Source: Pelagibius sp964472095
GTDB taxonomy: Bacteria > Pseudomonadota > Alphaproteobacteria > Kiloniellales > Kiloniellaceae
NCBI GenBank assembly: GCA_964472095.1
Contig: CAYYIV010000002.1
Coordinates: 186,001-250,000 of the forward strand
Length of the DNA: 64,000 bases
Direction: 5' to 3'
Shown: one piece after another, positions 35,056 through 43,938 of the stretch
How the letters are laid out: every line of letters begins with the position of its first letter
How positions within the stretch are numbered: position 1 is the stretch's first letter
The notes under the pieces: generated by a model
Database searches by the model: none
What the model was told of the DNA's origin: nothing
Seen by the model: the letters and a program-made list of their open reading frames with translations, nothing else
Program-made: the position numbers and the translations under genes

Positions 35056-36525
35056 ATGACCACCATGGATACCCGCTCCCAGACCGTCACCGGCAAGGAC
35101 CGCTACAAGTCCGGCGTGATGGAATACAAGAAGATGGGCTACTGGGAGCCCGACTACGAGCCCAAGGACACCGACGTCATCGCGCTGTTCCGCATTACCC
35201 CGCAGGACGGCGTCGACCCCATCGAGGCGGCGGCAGCGGTCGCGGGGGAAAGCTCCACGGCTACCTGGACAGTCGTCTGGACCGACCGCCTGACAGCGGC
35301 CGAGAAGTACCGCGCCAAGGCTTGCCGCGTCGACCCGGTGCCCAACGCCGAGGGCCAGTACTTCGCCTATATCGCCTACGACCTCGATCTTTTCGAGCCG
35401 GGCTCCATCGCCAACCTGACGGCTTCCATCATCGGCAACGTCTTTGGCTTCAAGCCGCTGAAGGGCCTGCGCCTGGAGGACATGCGCCTGCCCGTCGCCT
35501 ACGTGAAGACCTTCCAGGGCCCGGCGACCGGCATCGTGGTCGAGCGCGAGCGCCTCGACAAATTCGGCAGGCCGCTGCTCGGTGCCACGGTGAAGCCGAA
35601 GCTGGGCCTCTCGGGACGCAACTACGGCCGCGTCGTCTACGAGGCGCTGAAGGGCGGGCTCGATTTCACCAAGGACGACGAGAACATCAATTCGCAGCCC
35701 TTCATGCACTGGCGCGAGCGCTTCCTCTACTGCATGGAAGCGGTGAACAAGGCGCAGGCGGCGACCGGCGAGATGAAGGGCACCTACCTGAACGTCACCG
35801 CCGCCACCATGGAGGACATGTACGAGCGCGCCGAGTTCGCCAAGGAGCTCGGATCCTGCATCGTCATGATCGACCTGGTGATCGGCTACACGGCGATCCA
35901 GTCGATGGCCAAGTGGGCGCGCGCCAACGACATCATCCTGCATCTGCACCGCGCCGGGCATTCCACCTACACCCGCCAGAAGACCCACGGCGTGTCCTTC
36001 CGCGTCATCGCCAAGTGGATGCGGCTTGCCGGTGTCGACCACATCCACGCCGGCACCGTGGTCGGCAAGCTGGAAGGCGATCCGGCAACGACCAAGGGCT
36101 ACTACGACATCTGCCGCGAGGAGTTCAACCCGATGCAGCTGGAGAACGGCATCTTCTTCGACCAGCCCTGGGCCAGCCTCAACAAGCTGATGCCGGTGGC
36201 TTCCGGCGGCATTCACGCCGGCCAGATGCACCAGTTGCTCGACCTGCTGGGCGAGGACGTGGTGCTGCAGTTCGGCGGTGGCACCATCGGCCATCCCATG
36301 GGCATCGCCGCCGGCGCCACAGCCAACCGCGTCGCCCTGGAGTGCATGGTGCTGGCGCGCAACGAAGGCCGTGACATCGTCAACGAGGGTCCCGACATCC
36401 TGGCCGCCGCCGCCCGGTCCTGCAGCCCGCTGGAGCAGGCGCTGGAGACCTGGAAGAACGTCACCTTCGACTACGCTTCCACCGACTCGCCGGACTTCGT
36501 GCCGACGGTCACGGCGGCCGAATGA
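35056..36525 (+). CDS. cbbL: RubisCO large subunit, red-type form I
   Basis: Catalytic subunit of 489 residues that fixes CO2 onto RuBP. The long N-terminus with KDRYKSGVMEYKKMGYW, the TFQGPATGIVVERERL segment and the 489-residue length mark the red-like IC/ID clade. Active-site residues are K180 in TVKPKLG, the carbamylated K206 in GLDFTKDDEN with D208 and E209, the flexible loop 6 (HAGTVVGKLEG) and the phosphate-binding QFGGGTIGHP. The ATG has AGGAGAG. The downstream cbbX encodes the matching red-type activase. Confidence 0.98.
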   Translation: MTTMDTRSQTVTGKDRYKSGVMEYKKMGYWEPDYEPKDTDVIALFRITPQDGVDPIEAAAAVAGESSTATWTVVWTDRLTAAEKYRAKACRVDPVPNAEGQYFAYIAYDLDLFEPGSIANLTASIIGNVFGFKPLKGLRLEDMRLPVAYVKTFQGPATGIVVERERLDKFGRPLLGATVKPKLGLSGRNYGRVVYEALKGGLDFTKDDENINSQPFMHWRERFLYCMEAVNKAQAATGEMKGTYLNVTAATMEDMYERAEFAKELGSCIVMIDLVIGYTAIQSMAKWARANDIILHLHRAGHSTYTRQKTHGVSFRVIAKWMRLAGVDHIHAGTVVGKLEGDPATTKGYYDICREEFNPMQLENGIFFDQPWASLNKLMPVASGGIHAGQMHQLLDLLGEDVVLQFGGGTIGHPMGIAAGATANRVALECMVLARNEGRDIVNEGPDILAAAARSCSPLEQALETWKNVTFDYASTDSPDFVPTVTAAE

Positions 36526-36550
36526 TTCTGGGCGAACAAGGAGACACAGC

Positions 36551-36976
36551 ATGCGTATCACCCAAGGCGCCTTTTCCTTCCTGCCGGACCTGACCGACGA
36601 GCAGGTCGCCAGGCAGGTGCAATACTGCCTCGACAACGGCTGGGCGGTGAACCTGGAGTTCACCGACGACCCGCACCCGCGCAACACCTACTGGGACATG
36701 TGGGGGCACCCGATGTTCGACGTGGCCGACGCCGCGGCCGTGCTCTACGAGCTGAAGGAATGCCGCAAGGTCTACGGCTCGAGCCACTACATCCGCCTCT
36801 CGGCCTTCGACGCCGGTCCCGGCTGGGAGTCGGTGAAGCTCTCCTTCATCGTCAACCGGCCGCAGGCGGAGGAGGCCGGCTTCTGGCTGCAGCGCAGCGA
36901 GGCCGAGGGTCGGCGCATCCGCTACACCACCCATTCCTACGCCACCCGCAGACCCGAGGGAGAACGCTACACCTGA
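36551..36976 (+). CDS. cbbS: RubisCO small subunit, red-type
   Basis: Small subunit of 141 residues. The opening MRITQGAFSFLPDLTDEQVARQV and NTYWDMWGHPMFDV are standard, and the protein carries the C-terminal extension after FIVNRP (EEAGFWLQRSEAEGRRIRYTTHSYATRRPEGERYT) that forms the beta-hairpin barrel at the pore of red-type RubisCO. The SD AAGGAG sits 8 bases from the ATG. It follows cbbL by 25 bases. Confidence 0.97.
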   Translation: MRITQGAFSFLPDLTDEQVARQVQYCLDNGWAVNLEFTDDPHPRNTYWDMWGHPMFDVADAAAVLYELKECRKVYGSSHYIRLSAFDAGPGWESVKLSFIVNRPQAEEAGFWLQRSEAEGRRIRYTTHSYATRRPEGERYT

Positions 36977-37053
36977 AGGCCTGCGGCGCGGACGGGCGGC
37001 GGCTCTACCCTGCTGCCGCCGCCCGTTATTCCCCTGCCCAGCGAGAGTGGTCC

Positions 37054-38001
37054 ATGAGCAATGCCGAAGCGGCTGACGCCGCGCCCGAGGCCGCCGAAAC
37101 GGCCGTAGACCTGAAGGCCGAGTACGAGAGCTCCGGCGTGAAGGCGGTGCTGGAGGAGCTTGATCGCGACCTCATCGGCCTGGCGCCGGTGAAGCAGCGC
37201 ATCCGCGAGACGGCCGCCCTCCTGCTGGTCGACCGCGCGCGCAAGCGCCTCGGCCTGGCCCGGCAGACGCCGACCCTGCACATGTCCTTCACCGGCAATC
37301 CCGGCACCGGAAAGACCACGGTGGCGCTGAAGATGGCCGACCTGCTGCACCGCCTCGGCTATCTCCGCCGAGGCCACCTGGTGAGCGTGACGCGCGACGA
37401 CCTGGTCGGCCAGTACATCGGCCACACGGCGCCCAAGACCAAAGAGATCCTCAAGAAGGCCATGGGTGGCGTGCTCTTCATCGACGAGGCCTACTACCTG
37501 TACCGGCCTGAGAACGAGCGAGACTACGGCCAGGAAGCCATCGAGATCCTGCTGCAGGTGATGGAGAACCAGCGCGACGATCTGGTGGTCATCCTGGCCG
37601 GCTACGCCCAGCGCATGGAGCGCTTTTTCGAGAGCAATCCCGGCTTCCGCTCGCGCATCGCCCACCACATCGACTTCCCGGACTATGCCGACGATGAGCT
37701 CTTCGGCATTGCCCGGCACATGCTGGCGGAGCAGAGTTACCGCCTGACGTCGGCGGCGGAGGCTGCCCTGAAGGACTACATCGCGGCGCGGCGTCGCCAG
37801 CCGCACTTCGCCAACGCGCGCTCGATCCGCAATGCGCTGGACCGCGCGCGCCTGCGCCAGGCCAACCGCCTCTTCGAGAGTGCACAGGGCCCGCTCGACG
37901 CCGCCGCGCTCTCCGCCATCGACGCCGCAGACATCCGCGCCAGCAGGGTGTTCCAGGGTGGCCTCAAGAGCGGCGATCCCGACCGGGATATCCCGGCATG
38001 A
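37054..38001 (+). CDS. cbbX: Red-type RubisCO activase CbbX
   Basis: AAA+ motor of 315 residues that removes inhibitory sugar phosphates from red-type RubisCO by pulling on the CbbL C-terminus. Walker A is GNPGTGKTT (81-89), the pore loop YIGHTAPKTKE, Walker B VLFIDEAYYL, and sensor/arginine-finger region GFRSRIAHHIDFPDY. The start MSNAEAADAA is chosen because the family N-terminus DLKAEYESSGVKAVLEELDRDLIGL follows it; the longer open frame upstream is a cbbS shadow. Confidence 0.96.
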   Translation: MSNAEAADAAPEAAETAVDLKAEYESSGVKAVLEELDRDLIGLAPVKQRIRETAALLLVDRARKRLGLARQTPTLHMSFTGNPGTGKTTVALKMADLLHRLGYLRRGHLVSVTRDDLVGQYIGHTAPKTKEILKKAMGGVLFIDEAYYLYRPENERDYGQEAIEILLQVMENQRDDLVVILAGYAQRMERFFESNPGFRSRIAHHIDFPDYADDELFGIARHMLAEQSYRLTSAAEAALKDYIAARRRQPHFANARSIRNALDRARLRQANRLFESAQGPLDAAALSAIDAADIRASRVFQGGLKSGDPDRDIPA

Positions 38002-38678
38002 AAGCCATGATCTTCGACCTCGACGGCACGCTGGTCGACAGCGCCGCCGATCTGCAGGCTGCCGCCAATCGCCTGATGCGGCAGAACGGCCTGCCGGAGC
38101 TGGACCTGGCGACGGTTACCTGCTTCATCGGCAACGGCATCGCCCGCCTGGTCGAGCGCTGCTTCGCACACAACGGCGCACCGCCCGGCGACCTGCCGGC
38201 ACAGGTCGCGCGCTTCAACCTCTACTATGCCGCGGAGGAACACCGCCGCACCCGCTTCATGCCCGGCGCCGAGACGGCGCTGCGTCGGCTGGCCGCAAGC
38301 GGGCTGGCGCTCGGCCTCTGCTCGAACAAGGACGTGGAGCCGGCCCGCGCCATCCTGCGCCGGCTGCGCGTCGAGGGCCTGTTCCGCGCCGTGGTCGGCG
38401 GCGACATCGGCCTGGCGAAGAAGCCCGATGCGGCGCCGCTCCTGGCCTGCGTCGCGCTCTGCGGCACCGCCCCGGGGGAAGCCGTCTACGTTGGCGACAG
38501 CGAGACCGACGCGGCCACGGCCGAGGCCGCCGGCCTGCCCTTCCTGCTTTATTCGGAAGGTTATCGCCGCGGGCCTCTAATCACCATGAAGCATGCCGCA
38601 GCCTTCAGTCTCTTCACCGCGCTGCCGAAGGTGATCGAGAGCCTGCCGCAGCCGCGGCCGGCGGCGGCGGTCGGATAG
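37998..38678 (+). CDS. cbbZ: Phosphoglycolate phosphatase
   Basis: HAD-superfamily phosphatase of 226 residues that clears 2-phosphoglycolate made by the RubisCO oxygenase reaction. Motif I is MIFDLDGTLVDS, motif II lies in GLCSNKD, the lysine in GLAKKPDAAPL, and motif IV in VYVGDSETDAATAEAAGL. The ATG overlaps the cbbX stop (ATGA). Last gene of the operon; the next gene is convergent. Confidence 0.93.
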   Translation: MKAMIFDLDGTLVDSAADLQAAANRLMRQNGLPELDLATVTCFIGNGIARLVERCFAHNGAPPGDLPAQVARFNLYYAAEEHRRTRFMPGAETALRRLAASGLALGLCSNKDVEPARAILRRLRVEGLFRAVVGGDIGLAKKPDAAPLLACVALCGTAPGEAVYVGDSETDAATAEAAGLPFLLYSEGYRRGPLITMKHAAAFSLFTALPKVIESLPQPRPAAAVG

Positions 38679-38682
38679 AGCG

Positions 38683-39450
38683 CTAAAACAGGCCCGCCCC
38701 CGAGAGGCCGTCGTAGACCAGCTTCACGCCGGTCAGCGCCAGAAAGACGTAGCAGGCGGTATAGAACAGGCCCGTCGGCACCCGGTTGTGCAGCCAGATG
38801 CCGGCGAAAATGCCGCCGACGGCAACGGGCAGGAGCACCGCCGAGGTCAACAGGTTCTCCGCCGTGAACAGCCCGAGCCCGGTATAGGGGATCAGCTTCA
38901 CGTAGTTCACCAGCAGGAAGAAGGCGACAGTGGTTGCCTGATACTGCGTCTTCGGCAGGCCGAGCGGCAGCAGATAGACGTTCACCGGCGGCCCGCCGGC
39001 ATGGGCGGTGAAGCTGGTGAAGCCGGAGACGGCGCCCCAGAACCAGCCGCTGGCCGGCCCCGGCTTGCGCTGCGGCGCGCCGTCCGCCCACAAGCGCTTC
39101 GCCAGGTAGTTGGCGGTGAAGCCGAGGGCGATGACGCCGATCAGCAGGCGGATGGTCCAGGGCGCCAGCAGGTGGAAGGTCAGCGCACCGACGGCGATGC
39201 CGACGACAGCGGCCAGCGCGAGGCGCAGCAGCACCTTGCCCTCCCATTTCTTCCAGTAGGCCCAGATGCCGACCAGATCCATCAGGCAGAGGATCGGCAG
39301 CATGATGGCGGCAACCTGCACCGGCGGCAGCACCAGGGCCATCATCGGTACGGCCACCACGCCGAGGCCGGCGCCGAATCCGCCCTTGGAGACTCCGGCG
39401 ATCAACACCGCGGGCACCGCGGCGAGGTAGAACAGGGGGTCGGCGATCAT
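38683..39450 (-). CDS. Sulfite exporter TauE/SafE family membrane protein
   Basis: Inner-membrane protein of 255 residues with about eight helices. The opening FYLAAVPAVLIAGVSKGGFGAGLGVVAVPMMALVLPPVQVAAIMLP and the second half FWGAVSGFTSFTAHAGGPPVNVYLLP are the duplicated TauE motifs. Members export sulfite, sulfoacetate or other organic anions; substrate here unknown. ATG at 39450 is preferred to a GTG at 39519 because family members begin with this sequence; neither has a strong SD. Convergent with cbbZ, 4 bases apart. Confidence 0.9.
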   Translation of the reverse strand: MIADPLFYLAAVPAVLIAGVSKGGFGAGLGVVAVPMMALVLPPVQVAAIMLPILCLMDLVGIWAYWKKWEGKVLLRLALAAVVGIAVGALTFHLLAPWTIRLLIGVIALGFTANYLAKRLWADGAPQRKPGPASGWFWGAVSGFTSFTAHAGGPPVNVYLLPLGLPKTQYQATTVAFFLLVNYVKLIPYTGLGLFTAENLLTSAVLLPVAVGGIFAGIWLHNRVPTGLFYTACYVFLALTGVKLVYDGLSGAGLF

Positions 39451-39669
39451 TCGTGAAGCGACAGTCGGCAGCAGCGACGCCTTGGCGCGCGGGTCGCCAG
39501 ACTGGCGCAATTCTGCCACTCGGGCAATGGCTTACGCGGCCGGTGCGGCGCCGGCCTTCACCGCCAAGTGATCGGCCGCCCCCGGTTGTGCCGGCCGGTA
39601 TCCTGGACCGCCGGGACCGGCGATGGCATGCTGCCGGGGTCGACCACCCCTCTTGCCAGGGAGTTGCGG

Positions 39670-40590
39670 ATGGTACGAAGCGATCGCCTGCCTCGAAGGA
39701 AATGCCTGCCTGGGGTGCTGCTGCTGTTGCTGGCTGCAGCGCTCTGCGTGTTGCCGGTGCAGAGCTTCGCGCAGTCGGCGGCGCGTGATCGCGTTGCCGT
39801 CGACCTGGAGCTGGTGCTGGCGATCGATGTCTCGCTGTCGATCGATGCCCGCGAGGCGCGGCTGCAGCGCGACGGCTATGTCGCCGCCTTTCGCGATCCG
39901 CAGGTGCTGGAGGCCATCAAGGGCGGCATCCTCGGGCGCATCGCCGTCACCTACTTCGAGTGGGCCCACTCCTCGCATAACCGCATCGTCGCCGACTGGA
40001 CGCTGATCGATTCGGACGCCGCCGCCGAGGCCCTCGCGGCGGTGCTGCAGGGGCGTGAGCCGGGGCCGGCGCACTACACCTCCATCAGCGGTGCCATCGA
40101 CTTTGCCGCCAAGCTGTTCGCCGACAACGGCTTCGAGGGCACGCGCCAGGTGATCGACATCTCCGGCGACGGACCGAACAACTGGGGCGACCTGGTGCAC
40201 CATGCGCGCGACCGCGCAGTGGCCCAGGGCCTCACCATCAACGGCCTGCCGATCCTCGACGACGGCCCCGGCCCCTTCGGGCGCTACAGCATTCCCGATC
40301 TCGACCTCTACTTCCGCGACTGCGTGATCGGCGGGCCGGGTGCCTTTATCGTGGTGGCGCAGACCTTCGAGGCTTTCGCCAGCGCCATCCGCCGCAAGCT
40401 GATCCTTGAGATCGCCGGGCTGACGCCGGATGACGCCCCGGCCCTCTTCCCGGACCAGGCGGAAGCCGCCCAGGCCGAAGCCGCCACGCCGCGCCTGCAG
40501 CGCGCCCAGTTCGGCTCCGAAGAGCAGCGCCGGGGCCCGCCCTGCGACATCGGCGAGCAGATACTGCGGGCCCGGAACGACGATTTTTGA
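39670..40590 (+). CDS. DUF1194 family secreted protein with von Willebrand-like fold
   Basis: Exported protein of 306 residues. The start ATG has SD AGGGAG. A signal peptide is visible (RRKCLPGVLLLLLAAALCVLPVQSFAQS). The mature part begins VDLELVLAIDVSLSIDAREARLQRDGY, a DxSxS metal-ion-dependent adhesion motif, and includes RQVIDISGDGPNNWGDLVHHARD, as in DUF1194 proteins. The C-terminus after residue 255 is Ala/Glu-rich and probably disordered. Periplasmic or secreted ligand binding is likely; the role is unknown. Confidence 0.85.
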   Translation: MVRSDRLPRRKCLPGVLLLLLAAALCVLPVQSFAQSAARDRVAVDLELVLAIDVSLSIDAREARLQRDGYVAAFRDPQVLEAIKGGILGRIAVTYFEWAHSSHNRIVADWTLIDSDAAAEALAAVLQGREPGPAHYTSISGAIDFAAKLFADNGFEGTRQVIDISGDGPNNWGDLVHHARDRAVAQGLTINGLPILDDGPGPFGRYSIPDLDLYFRDCVIGGPGAFIVVAQTFEAFASAIRRKLILEIAGLTPDDAPALFPDQAEAAQAEAATPRLQRAQFGSEEQRRGPPCDIGEQILRARNDDF

Positions 40591-40657
40591 AGGGTGCCCA
40601 AAAACCCTCAGATCAAGAAATACAGGAGCCAGGCCTCGGAACTCTCGGGCGCAACAA

Positions 40658-40807
40658 ATGCGAGACGAGCCCGAGAGTTACCGGCAGGCGTTTAGGGGTC
40701 CAGACACCTGGGCACCGACCCGGGAAGCATTCAATACGCTCGCCGAAAAATATGGACATGAACTGGTCGAGGACAAGTTCAAGAAGCAGCTTTTGCGCGC
40801 GGTGTGA
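40658..40807 (+). CDS. Possible small protein, 49 residues
   Basis: Frame encoding MRDEPESYRQAFRGPDTW followed by REAFNTLAEKYGHELVEDKFKKQLLRAV, which has a normal amphipathic helical composition, unlike the competing frame. No SD is seen. The ATG lies in the loop of a 10-bp perfect inverted repeat (AACTCTCGGG at 40640-40649, CCCGAGAGTT at 40670-40679). May be a remnant or a real small gene. Confidence 0.3.
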   Translation: MRDEPESYRQAFRGPDTWAPTREAFNTLAEKYGHELVEDKFKKQLLRAV

Positions 40808-40943
40808 CTCATCTTGAACCGGCTTGCAAGATCGTTGCGGAGCTTGTCTGACGGCAGCGCCCATGGGACAGATTGAGGGGGGAGGCTTGGGAGACGCTGG
40901 AATAAGACAGGGTGGAACTGCCAGAGGACTGGTGGAAGGCTGA

Positions 40944-41372
40944 ATGAGTGATCTAGAAACAGCAGATGCTAGTGAGAACCACGCACCCAGAAAGTGGCTT
41001 GGCTACTTGCTCATCATCGCGGGCTTTGCATGGCTCGGATTGGAGGCATGGCTGGTATTCAGTACCGAACCTGATTCCTATAGGCGCCAGTTCCCGACAG
41101 CCTGGGACGATTTCTATATGATGGCCCTTTTCGCCTTCCCGAGCGTGATGCTGTTCTGGCTCGGGTTTACGAAGTTGAGACCGTCAAAGCCCAAGCCAGA
41201 ACAGCAATCAGCGCGGCCGGCATTTCCTTGGGGCGCTTTCCTGCTATTGGCCCTGTACTGGATTGGGAGTGTCGCCGTGTTTGGTTTTCTCGCCGTGCTG
41301 GCCTATGGCGTCGCCGTCGCTGTGTTCCGCGCTGCATTCGGGATTGAGCTGCCAGACCCCTTCAACTGGTAG
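40944..41372 (+). CDS. Hypothetical membrane protein
   Basis: Protein of 142 residues beginning MSDLETADASENH. Hydrophobic segments are at about 18-36 (WLGYLLIIAGFAWLGLEAWLVF), 59-77 (FYMMALFAFPSVMLFWLGF), and a double-length segment at about 97-130. It lies in DNA that is less GC-rich than the flanking core genes. No family recognised; the hydrophobic pattern makes it a convincing gene. Confidence 0.6.
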   Translation: MSDLETADASENHAPRKWLGYLLIIAGFAWLGLEAWLVFSTEPDSYRRQFPTAWDDFYMMALFAFPSVMLFWLGFTKLRPSKPKPEQQSARPAFPWGAFLLLALYWIGSVAVFGFLAVLAYGVAVAVFRAAFGIELPDPFNW

Positions 41373-41402
41373 CGCCGTGACCATAAGACGGATTGTGATT
41401 CG

Positions 41403-41588
41403 ATGAACAATCAGCAATCGGACGACTCACGCGAGGGGCGCTTGCATATCAGCGAAGCTCGGTTCGATCCCTGGGGGCAGATCAACAGAAGTGGGTACTG
41501 GGAATTGCGGTTTCATTATCAGACCTCAAAGAACGCCAGGCCCAGCGCGCCAACGGCGGCTACATCCTCACCAGCTGATCGCTCGTGA
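41403..41588 (+). CDS. Possible small protein or gene remnant, 61 residues
   Basis: Begins MNNQQSDDSREGRLHISEARFDPWG and continues RSGYWELRFHYQTSKNARP before a low-complexity end PSAPTAATSSPADRS. The first 40 residues look protein-like; the end does not. No SD. It follows the hypothetical membrane protein by 30 bases and may be the 5' part of a broken gene. Confidence 0.25.
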   Translation: MNNQQSDDSREGRLHISEARFDPWGQINRSGYWELRFHYQTSKNARPSAPTAATSSPADRS

Positions 41589-41629
41589 CCTGGTAGAAAT
41601 CACGAACGGCGGTGGGGCTGCGGCGGTCG

Positions 41630-42070
41630 CTATTCCCGTCCGCCCCGCTGCAGCCTTTCGTAGGCGTCGCGCTCCAGGATCGTCTTGCCGATGGGCCAGA
41701 GCGAGATCGGCACCAGCTTCAGGTGCACCCAGGCGAAGGGGATGCCGATGAGGGTGACGGCCAGGGCAAGGGCCGTCAGGATGTGCAGCAGCGCCAGCCA
41801 CCAGCCGGCGAGGATCAGCCAGACAATATTCCCGAGGGTGCCGAGCGGCCCGGTGCCGAAGTCCTCGCGCCCGCTCACCGCCTCGCGCGACACCGCGACG
41901 CGGCCGAAGGGCAAGAAGGTGTAGCTGGCGATGTTCAGCGCCGCACGCGCCCACGGCAGGCCGACGATGGTGAGCGCCATGAGGAGTGCCGCAAGGAGCC
42001 AGCTCAGCGCCATCCAGATGCCGCCGAAGAGAATCCAAAGAAGGTTCAGCAGGACGCTGAAGAGGGACAT
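41630..42070 (-). CDS. YccF domain-containing membrane protein
   Basis: Inner-membrane protein of 146 residues. The duplicated YccF pattern is visible: LLNLLWILFGGIWMALSWLLAALLMALTIVGLPWARAALNIASYTFLPFGR and, later, LGNIVWLILAGWWLALLHILTALALAVTLIGIPFAWVHLKLVPISLWPIGK. Four helices are expected. The function of the family is unknown. The start ATG at 42070 is where the family begins; the frame stays open upstream to 42406 through the attachment site of the integrated element and that part is not coding. Confidence 0.88.
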   Translation of the reverse strand: MSLFSVLLNLLWILFGGIWMALSWLLAALLMALTIVGLPWARAALNIASYTFLPFGRVAVSREAVSGREDFGTGPLGTLGNIVWLILAGWWLALLHILTALALAVTLIGIPFAWVHLKLVPISLWPIGKTILERDAYERLQRGGRE

Positions 42071-42216
42071 GACGGACGGGCCATTCGATAGTGTCAGGGG
42101 GCGGCAGGGAGGCTTCGGCGGCGTCAAGAATAGCACGGGCGCGGCATCACGGCCCTCGCCAACTAAACCGGCCAGGCGCCGAGCGGGCGCTGAATTCAGC
42201 GATGTCCTGGAAAAGA

Positions 42217-42236
42217 CCTGGCGTCCCCTAGGGGAG
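42217..42236. repeat. Left attachment site (20-bp core, copy 1)
   Basis: Identical to 53391-53410; the bases on either side differ. It is a copy of the tRNA-Glu 3' end (part of the T-arm, acceptor stem, CCA) left at the far end of the element. A partial inverted copy, CTCCCCTAGGG, follows at 42251-42261. Confidence 0.85.
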
Positions 42237-42309
42237 GTGAAAATTTGGCTCTCCCCTAGGGCAGAAAAAGCCATGAATGCCGCTATTCTGCGCTTTACAG
42301 CGCCCTTGT

Positions 42310-42332
42310 CTGGGGTAAAGACCTGGGGTAAA
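42310..42332. repeat. Arm-type integrase site candidate, left copy
   Basis: Two CTGGGGTAAA units separated by GAC, identical to 53318-53340. GGGTAAAT (42326-42333) also forms an inverted repeat with ATTTACCC (42344-42351), 17 bases before the integrase start. Position and duplication fit arm-binding sites of a tyrosine integrase, and the inverted part could also autoregulate int. Confidence 0.65.
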
Positions 42333-42367
42333 TTCGTGCCTGGATTTACCCGAATGGAGGCCCCGCG

Positions 42368-43594
42368 ATGCCCCGCCATATCGAGAAGCGTCACCGGACG
42401 TGGCACGCTGTTTTGATGGTCCCACAGGACGTGCAGCGCAAGCTTCGCCGGAAGAAGTTCCGCGTATCACTCCAGACACATGACGAGAAAGCCGCCGAGC
42501 GCCGGGCCGCGCCGCTGGTCGCGGAATGGCAGTCCATCATAGCGAGGGCACGCGGCGACGAAGCCGCGCAAGATGATCCCGCGTTCTGGCGCAAGATGCT
42601 CGCTGGGGCCAAGACACCAGAGGAGCGCCAGATTGTCGAGCACGAGCTGGAAACGCACGTGCTGGGCCAGGGTTACGACAACAGCGACGCGGAGGCGAAG
42701 CGGTTCTATGCCCGCGCCTTCGGCTCGGTTGTCGGCACAACGGAACACCTGGACGAATGGATAGCCTCGCTCGACGTGAAAGCCAAAACGGCCGGCATGC
42801 GGCGCTCGACCATACAGCGCCTTGCGAAGAAGTTTCCGACGCTCCAGGACATCAACCGCCGCGAGGTGCGGCTTTGGGTAAACGAGCTGAAAGAGCCTGC
42901 GGACCCGACCAAGGTGCGCCCCGTCGCTCCGGCCACGGTGCGGCGCATGCTGACTGACTGCCGCCTCTATTGGAAGTACCTCGCGGATATTGTCATGGCC
43001 GTGCCCGAAGACAGCGCGCCATTCGATCAGCTCGGTTTGAAGGTGCCCGACAATCACCGGCAGCCCTGGACGGCGGCGGAGCTGGTTTCGCTGCACAAGG
43101 CGGCGGACGGGCCATTGGCCGATTTGGTCCTGCTGGGCATGTACACGGGCGCTCGCTTGGGCGAGCTGTGCAGCCTTCGCGTTGCCGACGTGGCCAAGGA
43201 TCATTTCATCGTCCGGGAGGCCAAGACAGAGGCGGGCCGCCGGCAGGTGCCTATTCATTCCAAGCTGCGCTCCGCAGTGGCCCGCATGACCAAGGGCAAG
43301 GCGCCGTCCGACTACGTGCTGACGGGCATTGACGGCAAGCACCGTGCCGATACCATGTCCAAGGCCTTCCGGCGGCTTCGTGAGCGCCTTGGGCATACGG
43401 AGCGGCAGGAGAAGACCCTGCACAGCATTCGCAATACCGTCATCACGGCGTTAGAGCATGCCGGGGTGCCAGAGGGCACAGTACAGGATATCGTCGGGCA
43501 CCAGCGCTCTACCGTCACCGGCAGCACCTACAGCGGTAAGTCAACCCTGGCCATGAGGGCGAAGGCGCTGGCCAAGCTGCGATACCCCGCATGA
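42368..43594 (+). CDS. int: Tyrosine recombinase/integrase
   Basis: Site-specific integrase of 408 residues. The catalytic domain occupies about 235-400: R263 in YTGARLGELCSL, K286 in EAKTEAGRR, H352-x-x-R355 in LHSIRNTV, H378 in IVGHQR and the nucleophile Y388 in GSTYSG. The N-terminal region (MPRHIEKRHRTWHAVLMVPQDVQRKLRRKKFRVSL) resembles the DNA-binding arm domain of phage integrases. It lies just inside the left attachment site and is the likely enzyme for tRNA-Glu integration and excision. Confidence 0.95.
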   Translation: MPRHIEKRHRTWHAVLMVPQDVQRKLRRKKFRVSLQTHDEKAAERRAAPLVAEWQSIIARARGDEAAQDDPAFWRKMLAGAKTPEERQIVEHELETHVLGQGYDNSDAEAKRFYARAFGSVVGTTEHLDEWIASLDVKAKTAGMRRSTIQRLAKKFPTLQDINRREVRLWVNELKEPADPTKVRPVAPATVRRMLTDCRLYWKYLADIVMAVPEDSAPFDQLGLKVPDNHRQPWTAAELVSLHKAADGPLADLVLLGMYTGARLGELCSLRVADVAKDHFIVREAKTEAGRRQVPIHSKLRSAVARMTKGKAPSDYVLTGIDGKHRADTMSKAFRRLRERLGHTERQEKTLHSIRNTVITALEHAGVPEGTVQDIVGHQRSTVTGSTYSGKSTLAMRAKALAKLRYPA

Positions 43595-43612
43595 TTGACC
43601 AGCGCCCCGGGG

Positions 43613-43828
43613 TTATTTCGCGCGAGCTGCCCCCAGCTCGGCCGTAGCTTCCTGCTCTTCCTGTTCCCAGGTAGCTATCTGTTTGTTCACCTCGTCTATT
43701 TGACGTTGGATACCGGCCTTCTCCTTTTCGAGTTCTCTCGGTTGACGGCGAAGGACGCTTAGGTTCTCCCGCGCCACCTTCAAGCGCTGGCGCAGTCCGT
43801 ACGTTTCATCTTCAGCATCGAAGCCCAT
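43613..43828 (-). CDS. Small coiled-coil protein
   Basis: Protein of 71 residues, MGFDAEDETYGLRQRLK at the start, almost entirely charged coiled coil (ENLSVLRRQPRELEKEKAGIQRQIDEVNKQIATWEQEEQEATAEL). A very good SD, AGGAGGGA, precedes the ATG. Convergent with the integrase gene. Role unknown; size and composition fit small element-encoded accessory or dimerisation proteins. Confidence 0.65.
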   Translation of the reverse strand: MGFDAEDETYGLRQRLKVARENLSVLRRQPRELEKEKAGIQRQIDEVNKQIATWEQEEQEATAELGAARAK

Positions 43829-43938
43829 GGCTCCCTCCTAGTTCTGTGACCAATGACGGGCCAACTAGGATGCGCTTTTGCGTTTGCTACTCAAGCGAGT
43901 CGATACATCGGTATTTGACGGGCTGTCGCGCAGGCAAT

